Under the pieces are notes generated by a model. The model searched no databases, had not been told where the DNA came from, and saw nothing but the letters and a program-made list of their open reading frames with translations. A DNA stretch of 64,000 nt, taken from assembly GCA_963721435.1 (NCBI GenBank), contig CAVRJC010000012.1, positions 744,001 through 808,000 of the forward strand, given 5' to 3'. The translations under genes and the position numbers were made by a program. This document shows positions 42,340-51,300 of this stretch, piece after piece (position 1 is the stretch's first letter; every line of letters begins with the position of its first letter). This stretch comes from CAVRJC01 sp963721435 (GTDB lineage: Bacteria; Actinomycetota; Acidimicrobiia; IMCC26256; DASPTH01).

Positions 42340-43770
42340 CTAGCTCAGCGCGGCTCGCAGCGCCGCGAGATAGGGGCCGTAGTCGAAGCCTCCGTCGGTG
42401 AGGTGCTGCTCATAGATGACCACGGGGCCTGTGGACAATCTGCTGGCGATCGCGATGGCTTCGGCAGAGCTGGAGCCGCCGTTTTCGGGCCAGACCATGA
42501 TGGAGGCGTCGACGCCGGGGAAGAGGCCTTCCATGAGGCCAACCGACTCGGCGATGGCAGCATCCCACGAGCGGTTCGGGAGTTGGATGCCTGCCGTGAA
42601 CACCGAGTCAAGCACGGTGACCCTGGCGCCGCCCGCGAGGAGCCCGCGGAGGAAGTCGGGGAACATGTTGTCTGCGTACACATTGGTCCCGTTCCCGGCA
42701 TAGGTCTGCACCGCGTCCTGGTAGGACCCGGGGGCAGCCGCGATCGAGGACGTATAGATGACGACGTTGCCCACCGACGCGAAGATCGGTGCGATCTCCT
42801 CACCGCGTTGGAACATCTTCGCTCTCGTTGTGGTCGCGTCGTGGGTGTTACCCGGGTAGCTCACGGACCACATTGCTTCGGACACGCCGTAGTTCTCGAG
42901 GTCCAATGACAATCCGGCCGCCCCGGCTTGGCTGGCACGACCTGCGAGGTGGCTCAGACCAGCGCGGACTGCTGCCCACTGACCGTCATCGAACAGGTCG
43001 GCGAACGGCGATGTGGGAGACGAGGCGTAGACGCCGGGATAGATCTGTTGGCCGCGACTCGTGACGCTGCTCCATTCGGAGACCATCCAGTCCGGAATCG
43101 GACTGCCTCCGAAGCCTTCGATGGAGCCCGTGATCACGGCGTAGCCACCGATGCCCGGCCTGTTGGAGGGAGTCGAGATTCTGGGGACCACTTCCGTCGA
43201 GAGCTGATCCAACTCGTTGCTCGAAACCCAGAACAGGATGGGCTGACCGCTTGCAGCGACCACGGGCGGCGGCTGTGACTCTGGAGCCGGGGCCGCAGGC
43301 ACGTCAATCGGCGGCGTCGCATCGACCGCCGCAGCCACATCAACCGGCGGCGTCGCATCGGCCGCCGCAGCCACATCAACCGGCGGCGTCACATCGGCCG
43401 CCGCAGCCACCTCAACCGGCGGTATCACATCGGCCGCCGCAGCCACCTCAACCGGCGGTATCACATCGGCCGCCGCAGCCACCTCAACCGGCGGTATCAC
43501 ATCGGCCGCCGCAGCCACCTCAACCGGCGGTATCAACGCGTCCGGCTGGACGCTCGCGGGGCAGGCGCCGCCTCGGCGATGGTGGCGCCTCTCCGCGGGC
43601 GCCGCAGCCACGTCAACCGGCGGTATCAACGCGTCCGGCTGGACGCTCGCGGGGCAGGCGCCGCCTCGGCGATGGTGGCGCCTCTCCGCGGTCGCGACAT
43701 CGCTCGACAGAGCGAAGACCAGCACCCCAAGTCCCGCCGCGAAGAGCATCGCCAGCGCGAGGCCGCACAC
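42340..43770 (-). CDS. secreted or anchored protein with Pro/Val/Ala repeats and a glycosidase-like domain
   Basis: 476 residues from GTG 43770. An N-terminal hydrophobic helix (GLALAMLFAAGLGVLVFALS) acts as signal or anchor. Residues ~29-90 hold two copies of a 31-residue unit rich in His/Arg with one Cys each. Next come about six 12-residue repeats of type PPVEVAAAADVI. From about residue 165 a ~310-residue domain begins (PILFWVSSNELDQLSTEVVP), with GLSLDLENYGVSEAMW and SIMVWPENGGSSSAEA, suggesting a TIM-barrel glycoside hydrolase with acidic catalytic residues. No family was named with confidence. It may really be the distal part of one gene with the frame at 43613-44032. Confidence 0.65.
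   Translation of the reverse strand: MCGLALAMLFAAGLGVLVFALSSDVATAERRHHRRGGACPASVQPDALIPPVDVAAAPAERRHHRRGGACPASVQPDALIPPVEVAAAADVIPPVEVAAAADVIPPVEVAAAADVIPPVEVAAAADVTPPVDVAAAADATPPVDVAAAVDATPPIDVPAAPAPESQPPPVVAASGQPILFWVSSNELDQLSTEVVPRISTPSNRPGIGGYAVITGSIEGFGGSPIPDWMVSEWSSVTSRGQQIYPGVYASSPTSPFADLFDDGQWAAVRAGLSHLAGRASQAGAAGLSLDLENYGVSEAMWSVSYPGNTHDATTTRAKMFQRGEEIAPIFASVGNVVIYTSSIAAAPGSYQDAVQTYAGNGTNVYADNMFPDFLRGLLAGGARVTVLDSVFTAGIQLPNRSWDAAIAESVGLMEGLFPGVDASIMVWPENGGSSSAEAIAIASRLSTGPVVIYEQHLTDGGFDYGPYLAALRAALS
43303..43691. repeat. coding tandem repeats, 36-base and 93-base units
   Basis: From about 43303 to 43533 a 36-base unit (12 codons) is repeated six to seven times with few changes. From about 43514 to 43691 a 93-base unit is present twice, nearly identical. 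Both keep the frame of the protein at 42340-43770. Recent expansion by slippage or unequal crossing-over is likely. Confidence 0.8.
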
Positions 43771-44032
43771 GCGGGACCGCGCGGGGCGGGACCTTCGAGG
43801 GCGACGAGGAGGAGGGGACCGGCGACGGTTCGACGCCAGGCACGATCGCCGGGGCCACGACAGCGGCTACGCCCTCGATGCTCGGCGCCTCACCGAGACT
43901 TTCGTCCACGCTGGCGCGTGATCGCTTGCGGCGACCCAGGCCAGTGAGAGACCAGAGTGTGGTCACTCCGAGGAGAAGAACGAGGCAGCTGGTGAAGAAT
44001 CCGGGCGCGCTCGCGCGCTTGATTCGTGGCAT
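43613..44032 (-). CDS. N-terminal membrane-anchor frame upstream of the repeat protein, possibly split by a frameshift
   Basis: ATG 44032 has AGGAG eight bases upstream and reads MPRIKRASAPGFFTSCLVLL followed by the rest of a membrane helix and a Ser/Pro-rich linker. From about 43770 on the residues turn Arg-rich and look out of frame, while the overlapping frame becomes the helix and repeats of the neighbouring protein, which has no ribosome-binding site of its own. Either the two are one gene with a frameshift near 43770-43790, or a short overlapping gene. I favour the first. Confidence 0.45.
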   Translation of the reverse strand: MPRIKRASAPGFFTSCLVLLLGVTTLWSLTGLGRRKRSRASVDESLGEAPSIEGVAAVVAPAIVPGVEPSPVPSSSSPSKVPPRAVPRVRPRAGDALRGGTWGAGLRSVERCRDRGEAPPSPRRRLPRERPAGRVDTAG

Positions 44033-44116
44033 ATGTGGGCTCCTGTTTCGCTTCGCTTCGCTGGCGGACAAGGCCGTGAGGCCCGCTATTTGGATTGCGC
44101 TTCGCTGGGAGGCACG

Positions 44117-44866
44117 ATGTGCACCGATAGGTGCGCTGTGCCGATCGACCGCGTCCACCCACAGACCGGGATGACAAGCATGAACGACGAACAGACCCCT
44201 GATATCAAGGAACTCGAGCGCTCGCTGTGCTCTCTTCCGGACGTGGAGGCAGTGCGTGTCGTGGTCGATGATAAGGGTCGCCCCGCCGAAATTCACGTAG
44301 TTGTGACAGCGTTGAAGGAGCCGAAACGGGTTTCGCGGGATATCCACTCCTTCGCCCTTGCGTCCCTCGGAATCGACCTCGATCGGAGAATCATCTCGGT
44401 CGTCCAGAACAGTGCCGAGCGCATCGAGCAGGGTCAGCCGAGCGCGACTGGCGTCGTCGAGGAGCGGCCGACGATCGGCGCGATCGAGACACGCACCGCC
44501 GGCGCGCGCACCAATGTTCAGGTGGTGCTCACCCGAGGCGGCGCTGAGGCCGCAGGGACCGCGGAAGGCACCGCAGCATCGGAAACGAGAGCTCGCCTGC
44601 TCGCCACGGCGAGCGTCGATGCCTTACGGAAGCTCGAGCCCGCGGGTGAGGCTTTCGACGTCGCGACCACGCAGATCGTCCGGGCCGGGAGCGAGGAAGT
44701 CGCGGTCGTCACGCTGGTGTGTATCGACCCGCCGACGGAGCAATTGCTCGCTGGTGCCGCAATTGTGACAGCAGATTACGATCAGGCGATCGTTCGCGCA
44801 GTCCTGGATGCGACCAATCGTCGATTGCCTCATCTCGCAAAGTGCTGGTCCGTTCATGCACCGTGA
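44117..44866 (+). CDS. conserved-looking soluble protein of unknown function
   Basis: 249 residues if begun at ATG 44117 (GGGAGG four bases upstream); ATG 44171 or 44180 may be the true start, because the recognisable part begins PDIKELERSLCSLPDVEAVR. Residues there form an ACT/ferredoxin-like alpha-beta pattern: VRVVVDDKGRPAEIHVVVTA, then GIDLDRRIISVVQ. The second half alternates similarly (NVQVVLTRGGAEAAGTAEGT, EVAVVTLVCIDPPTEQLLAG). No catalytic motif or membrane segment is seen. It diverges from the repeat protein gene across an 84-base interval. Confidence 0.6.
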   Translation: MCTDRCAVPIDRVHPQTGMTSMNDEQTPDIKELERSLCSLPDVEAVRVVVDDKGRPAEIHVVVTALKEPKRVSRDIHSFALASLGIDLDRRIISVVQNSAERIEQGQPSATGVVEERPTIGAIETRTAGARTNVQVVLTRGGAEAAGTAEGTAASETRARLLATASVDALRKLEPAGEAFDVATTQIVRAGSEEVAVVTLVCIDPPTEQLLAGAAIVTADYDQAIVRAVLDATNRRLPHLAKCWSVHAP

Positions 44867-45625
44867 GGGAAGCCGTCTTCGTCGGCGATCTATATTACAA
44901 TGTAATACATCGAATCCCAAGACCTGGGAACGTTCGGCTAACGCAGCGGCGAATCGTCGCGTCGTCGCGGCACGCATTCGCGGCACCGGCGAAATCCGAT
45001 CGGCGGGTAGACACCTTGTCGTCGGTACAGCCTCTTGATCCGGCGACCGATCCCGCACCGAGTCTCGGAGTGAAAGAGCTCCGGATCGTAGGTTGCGCCC
45101 GACCAGTAGTACTGCCTCATCGCCCTCACCCCTTCTTCCAGACGGTCTGGCTTCGTGGGGACGATGCATCGTTCGAGCTGGGGCCAGAAGGACACCCGAA
45201 CGACACCACCAGCTTATTGGCACGATGTGCCGCGATCAACGCCGAACTGCGTCGTCGACCGCGAGTGGGTTCACGGCTGGGATCGCGGGGACGTTGACCG
45301 CTGCCCTCGCTTGGGGACCTCGCCGAGCATGTCGAGCAGCTCCGCCCGTCGCCGGGCCCGGTCCGCACGTCGGCCGGCCCCTGCGACCGGCGCGTGGACT
45401 GGACCGAGATCTGTGAGACGCGCCGTCGTCGGTGGGCAGTACCGTCGGGAACTCGGATGTACTGTTCACTCATCGTGAACGCCTTCGCACTCCAGGTGGT
45501 TCCCGGCAGGCGAGCGAATCCGGGCTGCGGATTCTCACAGCAGCTCGGCAACCACAACCTCATACGCACCCTGTTCTTCGACAAGGTCCGCGTTCAGCTC
45601 TACGAGCGCAAACCTGAACGAAGGG
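44867..45625. other. poorly coding stretch with an AT-rich palindrome
   Basis: About 760 bases. Only one small minus-strand frame (44938-45120) looks plausible. At 44893-44907 lies TATTACA-A-TGTAATA, a perfect 7-base inverted repeat in an AT-rich island, unlike the surrounding GC-rich DNA; it may be an operator or recombination site. Frames around 45236-45584 carry pieces that look coding in changing frames (for example ELLDMLGEVPKRGQ), suggesting a decayed gene. Confidence 0.4.
44938..45120 (-). CDS. small basic Cys-containing protein, unknown
   Basis: 60 residues from ATG 45120, with GGGGTGAGG just upstream as a possible ribosome-binding site. It reads MRQYYWSGATYDPELFHSET, then RCGIGRRIKRLYRRQGVYPP and GFRRCRECVPRRR. 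The His/Cys and CxxC spacing could bind a metal. No family is recognised, and the gene is short, so it could be chance. Confidence 0.35.
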   Translation of the reverse strand: MRQYYWSGATYDPELFHSETRCGIGRRIKRLYRRQGVYPPIGFRRCRECVPRRRDDSPLR

Positions 45626-45994
45626 TCAACCCGCGATCGGGACGCCGCGGCGGCGGGTGCGGTGCACGATCACGGCAGCCGCGGTCGCGGACGCCGCAAG
45701 GGCGGCGCCGCCGATCGCGCCGGCGTAGGCAATACGTCTCCCACTGAGCGCGGATCGCACCGCCCGGCGCTCTCCCTCGGCTTCGATCGCGGCAAGGGTC
45801 GCGGCGAACAATCCCGGGGCCGGCTCGAGGTAGCGGGTACGGAGAAGCTGGAGGCCGCGCAGCATCTTGCGGTAGCGCGCGAGCTCGGCCTGGCAGCGCA
45901 GGCACGACTCGATGTGTCGCTGCATGAAGAGGTCGACGGTCGCGTCGCCGTCAACGACTGCGGGCAGGACGCGTGCGACGTCGTCACACTGCAT
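45626..45994 (-). CDS. zinc-type anti-sigma factor (membrane-anchored)
   Basis: 122 residues from ATG 45994, overlapping the sigma gene end by 11 bases. The N-terminal anti-sigma domain carries the ZAS motif HIESCLRCQAEL (HxxxCxxC) near residue 29. One membrane helix (AYAGAIGGAALAASATAAAV) lies near the C-terminus, followed by a basic stop-transfer. It should sequester the ECF sigma factor encoded just upstream, releasing it on a redox or envelope signal; the signal is not known. Confidence 0.8.
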   Translation of the reverse strand: MQCDDVARVLPAVVDGDATVDLFMQRHIESCLRCQAELARYRKMLRGLQLLRTRYLEPAPGLFAATLAAIEAEGERRAVRSALSGRRIAYAGAIGGAALAASATAAAVIVHRTRRRGVPIAG

Positions 45995-46574
45995 TGGCCA
46001 TCCCCTCTTCGTCGTAAAGAAGGTCACGAAGCTTTCTTCGGCCTCGATGGAGTCGGACTTTCGCCGCGGCCACCGAGATTCCGAGCTCGTGGGCGATCTC
46101 TTCGTGGGACAAGCCGTACACGTCCTTGAGCACGACGAGCACGCGCAGCTTGGGGGGCAGCTGCTCGAGCGCCCCGGAGAGCTTCGCCAGCAGCGCCTGC
46201 GTCTCTGCCGCTTCCTCGGGCTGCGCGTCGGGATGCAGCTCGATCACGTCGTCGACGGTGTCGAGTGATTCGGCGCGATTGCGCTTCTTACGCTTCACGG
46301 AGCTGTACGCGGCATTCGCGGTGATCCGGTACATCCACGTGGAGAACTGCGCGTCGCCGCGGAAGCGGTCCAGGCCCTTCCAGGCTCGGAGGTATGCCTC
46401 CTGCACCACGTCGCGTGCGTCCTCCTCGTGAGCCGTGAGTCGCAGTGCGAGCGTGTAGGTGTCGACGTAGGTGCGGCGCACCAGTTCGTCGAACGCCGGC
46501 CGATCCCCACCCTTGGCGGCGAAGACCAGCCGGTCCAGCTCGGAGAGCTCCCGCGGCAGTTCGTTGGTCGTCAT
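45984..46574 (-). CDS. ECF sigma factor
   Basis: 196 residues. Region 2 is clear: DARDVVQEAYLRAWKGLDRF then STWMYRITANAAYSS for -10 binding. Region 4 (LPPKLRVLVVLKDVYGLSHE, EIAHELGISVAAAKVRLHRG) binds the -35. Regions 1.1 and 3 are missing, as in all ECF factors. It is co-transcribed and overlapping with the anti-sigma gene, so they form a regulatory pair. It belongs to the SigR/SigE/RpoE-like majority rather than a special class that I can name. Confidence 0.9.
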   Translation of the reverse strand: MTTNELPRELSELDRLVFAAKGGDRPAFDELVRRTYVDTYTLALRLTAHEEDARDVVQEAYLRAWKGLDRFRGDAQFSTWMYRITANAAYSSVKRKKRNRAESLDTVDDVIELHPDAQPEEAAETQALLAKLSGALEQLPPKLRVLVVLKDVYGLSHEEIAHELGISVAAAKVRLHRGRRKLRDLLYDEEGMANAV

Positions 46575-46620
46575 CTCCGACTCATGTCGCCGCCGTGGGG
46601 TTACTCATGAGTAGGGGGAG

Positions 46621-46782
46621 CTACCGAGTTTCCTTGTGGAGGGTGTGCTGGCGGTCGAAGCGGCAGTACTTCTTCATCTCGATGCGCTCACGGTCGTTCG
46701 TCTTGTTCTTCATCGTGATGTAGTTGCGCCGCTTGCAGACCTCGCAGGCGAGGGTCACCTTGACCCGCTTGTCACTTGCCAT
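46621..46782 (-). CDS. rpmG: 50S ribosomal protein L33
   Basis: 53 residues from ATG 46782; the longer frame runs through the tRNAs and is rejected. It reads ASDKRVKVTLACEVCKRRNY, ITMKNKTNDRERIEMKKYCR. It has the CxxC pair but the second pair is reduced to a single Cys (KKYCRFDRQHTLHKE), so zinc binding is uncertain. tRNA-Thr and tRNA-Met precede it, as in most actinomycetes; secE, however, is 5.7 kb away. Confidence 0.93.
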   Translation of the reverse strand: MASDKRVKVTLACEVCKRRNYITMKNKTNDRERIEMKKYCRFDRQHTLHKETR

Positions 46783-46815
46783 CGATCTCTCCTGGTACCT
46801 GGTGCTACGAGTGAG

Positions 46816-46889
46816 TAGCGGTGGCGGGACTCGAACCCGCGACGCCGCGATTATGAGCCGCGTGCTCTGACCAACTGAGCTACACCGCC
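46816..46889 (-). tRNA. trnM: elongator tRNA-Met (anticodon CAT)
   Basis: A 74-base cloverleaf. The acceptor stem GGCGGTG pairs with CACCGCT (first pair G-U). The D arm holds TAGCTCAGTTGGTCAGAGC, the anticodon loop is CTCATAA, the T arm GCGGGTTCGAGTCCCGC, and the discriminator is A. Because the first acceptor pair is not the C-A mismatch of initiators, this is the elongator form. CCA is not encoded. It could also be a tRNA-Ile2 precursor if modified, which sequence alone cannot exclude. Confidence 0.95.
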
Positions 46890-46917
46890 TGGCCTTGCTA
46901 CACGCCGAACGGCGCGG

Positions 46918-46990
46918 AGCCCCCTTACGGACTTGAACCGTAGACCCCTTCCTTACCATGGAAGTGCTCTGCCGACTGAGCTAAGGGGGC
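46918..46990 (-). tRNA. trnT: tRNA-Thr (anticodon GGT)
   Basis: A 73-base cloverleaf. The acceptor stem is GCCCCCT/AGGGGGC, the D arm TAGCTCAGTCGGCAGAGC, the anticodon stem CTTCC/GGAAG with loop ATGGTAA, the T arm ACGGTTCAAGTCCGT, and the discriminator is T. CCA is not encoded. A -10-like TATCCT lies at 47001-47006, so this may be the first gene of the tRNA-Thr/tRNA-Met/rpmG transcript. Confidence 0.95.
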
Positions 46991-47168
46991 GGAGCCGAAC
47001 AGGATAGCTGGTCATGCCCGCGAGCTCCGAGGCCTTCGAGCCCGCGCGTGCGTTTGCGATGCAATCCGGTGCACACGGCCAGAGCAGTGCGAGCATGAGC
47101 CCCACCGAGCGCGACGTTGTGCGTCCGTCGCGTCCTTCTCGATGCGGCTGGGAGGGGCCCAGTTCGCG

Positions 47169-47765
47169 TCAGACGGTACCCCGTGCGCGGTCGGATCCCG
47201 GCCCACGAGCCTCCCTGGCATTCCCTGGTAACGATGGCCATAGGAGCCTGACGACCTCGTCGCTGAGCTGCGCCAGCTCGCCCGCGGCCTGGCGGTACAC
47301 CCGGATCGGCTGGCCGATCGGGTCGCGGAAGTCGTCGACGGGCGAGTCGCCGAGCAGCTCGTCGAGCGCCCGGCCGGCGGTGAGGGTCGCGAGCCATTCC
47401 GACAGCGATGTCGTGGTGGGCCGTGGGCCTGCGGCTGCGGCGCGGCGGGCGAGCTCTTTGAGGGTGAAGGCGCTCGGCAGAAGTGTGGGTTCCATCACCA
47501 CCGCCTCGCGGACGTGCTCGCGGGTGAGCCCGATCACGAGATCGGATGCGCCGGGCTGCGCGAGCTGGCGTGCAAGGTGCCCGGCGACGTCGAGCCCGTG
47601 CTCGCTCATGACCGCGACGACGTCGGCCGGTGGAGGGGAGTTCACCATCGCGTACACGCCCGCGGATGTGACCGTCGCATTCTGACCGACACGGTCGAGC
47701 GCACGGACGAGGAACGCCTCGGTCATCACCGACCGGCAGATGTTGGCGGTACAGATCACGAGCAC
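47169..47765 (-). CDS. low-molecular-weight protein-tyrosine phosphatase
   Basis: 198 residues from GTG 47765, where the family start is reached (reading MLVICTANICRSVMTEAF); longer frames run into the divergent gene. The active-site loop CTANICRS fits CX5RS, with the nucleophile Cys at residue 5. The general-acid loop is DDFRDPIGQPIRVYRQAAGE (Asp-Pro). It is longer than the typical ~150 residues, with an insert between (LTREHVREAVVMEPTLLPSA). Such enzymes control exopolysaccharide kinases or act like mycobacterial PtpA. It starts 39 bases from the divergent acetyltransferase. Confidence 0.85.
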   Translation of the reverse strand: MLVICTANICRSVMTEAFLVRALDRVGQNATVTSAGVYAMVNSPPPADVVAVMSEHGLDVAGHLARQLAQPGASDLVIGLTREHVREAVVMEPTLLPSAFTLKELARRAAAAGPRPTTTSLSEWLATLTAGRALDELLGDSPVDDFRDPIGQPIRVYRQAAGELAQLSDEVVRLLWPSLPGNAREARGPGSDRARGTV

Positions 47766-47804
47766 ACGAGCCGGTTCGATACCCCGGCAGGATACGGTGC
47801 GCGG

Positions 47805-48320
47805 ATGACCGGTCCGGACGATGACAACGGCGAGCTGCTGATCCGCCCGGCCGAGCGCCGTGACGCGGCGGCGCTGCGCGACATTTACAACCACTTCGTG
47901 AACACCTCGACCGCGCTCTTCGACCTCGTACCGCGCACCATCGACCAGCAAGCGCAATGGATCGACGAGCACTCGGGTGGCCACCTCGCCGTGGTCGCGG
48001 TCGATGACGGACGAGTGGTTGGATTCGGCTCACTCTCGACGTTTCGGGAACGGCCCGCGTACGCGACGACGGTTGAGGACTCCGTGTACCTCCTCGACGC
48101 GTATCAGGGTCGCGGCATCGGGCGGCTCGTGCTCGAGGAGCTCGTCCGGCTCGCCGCCGCGCACGGCTTCCACTCGATCATCGCCCGCATCGTGGGGGGC
48201 AACGACGCGTCGATCCGGCTGCACGCAGCCTGCGGCTTCGCGATCGTGGGCACCGAACGCGAGGTCGGCCGAAAGTTCGGTAACTGGCTCGACGTGGTCG
48301 AGATGCAGCGGATGCTGTAG
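47805..48320 (+). CDS. GNAT acetyltransferase, phosphinothricin acetyltransferase-like
   Basis: 171 residues from ATG 47805. The fold begins LIRPAERRDAAALRDIYNHF, continues FDLVPRTIDQQAQWIDEHSG, and motif A for acetyl-CoA is DAYQGRGIGRLVLEELVRLA. The end reads SIRLHAACGFAIVGTEREVG and GNWLDVVEMQR. The pattern fits the PAT/BAR or MnaT branch, which acetylates small amines such as phosphinothricin or methionine sulfoximine; the natural substrate is unknown. It is convergent with the large LRV protein gene (11 bases between). Confidence 0.85.
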   Translation: MTGPDDDNGELLIRPAERRDAAALRDIYNHFVNTSTALFDLVPRTIDQQAQWIDEHSGGHLAVVAVDDGRVVGFGSLSTFRERPAYATTVEDSVYLLDAYQGRGIGRLVLEELVRLAAAHGFHSIIARIVGGNDASIRLHAACGFAIVGTEREVGRKFGNWLDVVEMQRML

Positions 48321-48331
48321 GCGCTGGTCGG

Positions 48332-51300
48332 CTACGTGCCGCCGAGCGCCCTGCGGGCCCGACGCCGTGTGCTGGACGAGGTTCCGGGGTGCTCCGCAAC
48401 CGCCCGCAAGACATCCGGATCGGTGTCGCGCGCAAGTTTGCGCAGCCCCTTTGCCGGAGTCGCAGGATTTCTTGCGACTGCTTCACGGAGACGTGACACG
48501 TTGACCGAGCTCCCCGCGACCAACAGGCTGGGCGCTGCGTTCGGGTTGGCCAGCACCGAGCCCGGCACGATGCTCACGAGCTCGCTCAAGACCTCCGGTG
48601 GGCACGCGGAGTTCTGCGCGACCGCTTCACACACCATTCCGTCGGGATCGCGCGCGAGCGTGAGCAAGGTCTCGGTGGAGATGTTCTCTCGAAATGCGAC
48701 CGCGGCACGCACCGACGAGTCGTGATCTTGGGCGAGCTGGTCGAGGAGATCCCCGGTTGCCTTCGGGTTCGACGCGAGATGCGAGCGCACGTGGGGAACC
48801 GGATCGTGAGCAAGTTGCTCCGCACCCTCGGCAGGAAGGGACGGATTGGACGCAGCAGCGGCGCGCACTACCGCTGAGGTATCGGCGATCGCCAACTCGA
48901 TGGCCTCCGCGCTGATGCTGATGTTGGACGCAGCAGCGGCGCGCATCGCCTCGGTCCCGTCGTTGATCAGATCGTCGATCACCTCGGGCGGGAGAGCCGG
49001 GTGCGCGGCGGCGCGTCGTCGGGTGTAACCGACCCCGACCTTGAGGATGTGCTCGAGCTCGGCAGGAGTCGCGTCGAGCGACAACGCGTTGACGAGCTGT
49101 GTGACCTCGTTGCCCGGAGTGCTGCGCCGTTCGATCACCGTCGGCTCGTCGTTCTCGCCGAGCCCCAGCAGCCGACCGACGATCGTCATCTCCTGGTTCC
49201 CGGCCACCGTCCGGACCTGCGTCGACAGGTACGGGAAGCCGCCGATGCTCACGAGCTGCGCGGCGGCGGCCTTGCGGTGCCGCAGGTAGCCGAGCAACTC
49301 GGGCGCGACGAAGAGCCGTCCGGCTTGGGTCTCGAGCACCAAACCGAGCCGCTTCGAGGAGTCGAGGTCGATGTGTTCGATGGGCCTGCGGTCGCCATCG
49401 AGGAGCGGGACGTCATCGGAAGGCTGGGCGAGGAGGAGGTGATTGCCGATGGTTGCGCCGTTGTCCAGCGTGATGTGCACATCCGTGCTCTCGCCGAACC
49501 GGCCGGTCACCTCGAGCGCCTCTCGAAGCTCTTCGAGATCGACCACCACGGACGTGGCCAGGTCCTTGCCTCCGGCTACGGGCACCTCGCCGCACTTCCA
49601 CCATCCGGCCGTGTCGTAGGTGACCAGCTGCACACATGTCGATGACGCGGGGTTCGCCGCCGAGTGAGCGATCGAGATGCGCACCGATGTGTTGCCGGTG
49701 CGTGCCAGCTCCTCGACCAGTCCCGTGAGGCCCGAGAGGGGCGCAACGACCGTCACCGGTCCAGCGGGTGCGGTGGGGGTCGACGCCGAGATGTCCGCGA
49801 CCGGCGTGTCCAGGATCGGGTCGAGGAGGGCGATTCGCTGTGCCGGTGCACCCTGTGGATCGCCGTCGACGGGTCGGGGTGTGTCCCACCCCGCCGGACC
49901 GGAGTCGGAGTCGTCGATGCCACCCGGGAACTCGTCGCGGTCGGGTTCGGATCGAAGATCTTCCGCCAACTTGCCGAAGAAGTTCTCGTCGAAGGGCTCG
50001 TCGAGTCGATCCCCGAGCAGTTCGTCGTCCCCGCGGTCGGGCCGCGGATCCGTGGAGTTCTCGGACGGGACGCCGGCGTCGCGGTCTGGACTGAGTTGCG
50101 CTTCGAGCCCGGCGGCGGAGGCGACGTGCTCGCGGAGCTGATCCAGGGCCTCGTGGGCGTCGGCCGCGCAGCCCCGCGCTTCGGCTTCGAACGCGATCAG
50201 CGAATCGGCGAGTTCGTCGTACTCGATTCGGCGTCGGTTGACGGCTTCGGCGTCGGACCGGGCCTGAGCAGAGACCTCGTCGAGACTGCCGAGAACCGCG
50301 GCGGACCGCGCATCGACCTGCTCACACAACCCATCGAGACGACCCAACGCCGCGACCGACCGCTCATCCACCTGCTCACACAACCCATCGAGACGACCCA
50401 ACGCCGCGACCGACCGCTCATCCACCTGTTCACACAACCCGTCGAGACTGCCGAGAACCGCGGCGGACCGCTCCTCGACCTGCTCACACAACCCATCGAG
50501 ACGACCCAACGCCGCGACCGACCGCTCATCCACCTGCTCACACAACCCATCGAGACGACCCAACGCCGCGACCGACCGCTCCTCGACCTGCTCACACAAC
50601 CCATCGAGACGACCCAACGCCGCGACCGACCGCTCCTCGACCTGCTCACACAACCCATCGAGACGACCCAACGCCGCGACCGACCGCTCATCGATCGTCG
50701 CGACTGCGCCTTCGATGCGCAGCTGCGACAACTCTTGCAGCTCGCGCGTCTTTCGATCCACGTCCTCCAAGAGCTCGGCAAGGTCACGGGACACGTGCTC
50801 GCCGAAACGACGAGCCTGCTCATCGACCAGTCGTTGCGACTCGGTGATCCGCTCGGTGGCCTCGCGTTGGGCCAGTTCGAGTGCGTGTTCGCACGTGACC
50901 GCGTGCTCTTCCACGCGGTGGTAGACGTCATCGATCCGCGCTTCCGCACCGGCGCGCAGTTGGGTGACGAGACCGTCGAGGTCAGCCGCGATTTCCTGGC
51001 TGCGCCGATCTGCCTGCTCGAGCCGCTCGCGCTCGCGCGCGTCGCATTCGTGTGCGGAGGTTTCCGCCGCGGCGCGAGCGTCGTTGAACTGCGCGAGTCC
51101 CTCACGGAGCTGGACGCAGCCATTGCTCACCTCGAGGAGTGCCTCGTTCATGTCGGACTGCACCATCGCGTGCAGGCCGCGCATCGCGACCGCCGTCTCC
51201 GCGGCGTCTTCGCGTGCGCCACTGAGGATCACTTCGAGCTGATCCGACGCCTCGTCTTCGACCCGCAGCAGCACGCGGTCGAGCTCGCCGCGCACGTCCT

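Noticed and set aside
43303..43691. 36-base and 93-base repeats as a possible CRISPR or minisatellite
   Set aside because: They are in frame inside a protein, have no unique spacers, and no cas genes are nearby.
45126..45584. A 115- to 152-residue minus-strand protein (start MSEQYIRVPDGTAHRRRR)
   Set aside because: Coding-like pieces occur in different frames and the rest is low-complexity; at best a decayed gene.
49250..49900. Middle domain of the large LRV protein as a DNA sliding-clamp domain
   Set aside because: Only the rhythm of hydrophobic strands and VDLEELREAL looks similar; no diagnostic motif could be verified by eye.
50276..50699. Regular repeats resembling a CRISPR array
   Set aside because: The 54-base units are contiguous without spacers, keep the reading frame and encode a coiled-coil repeat.
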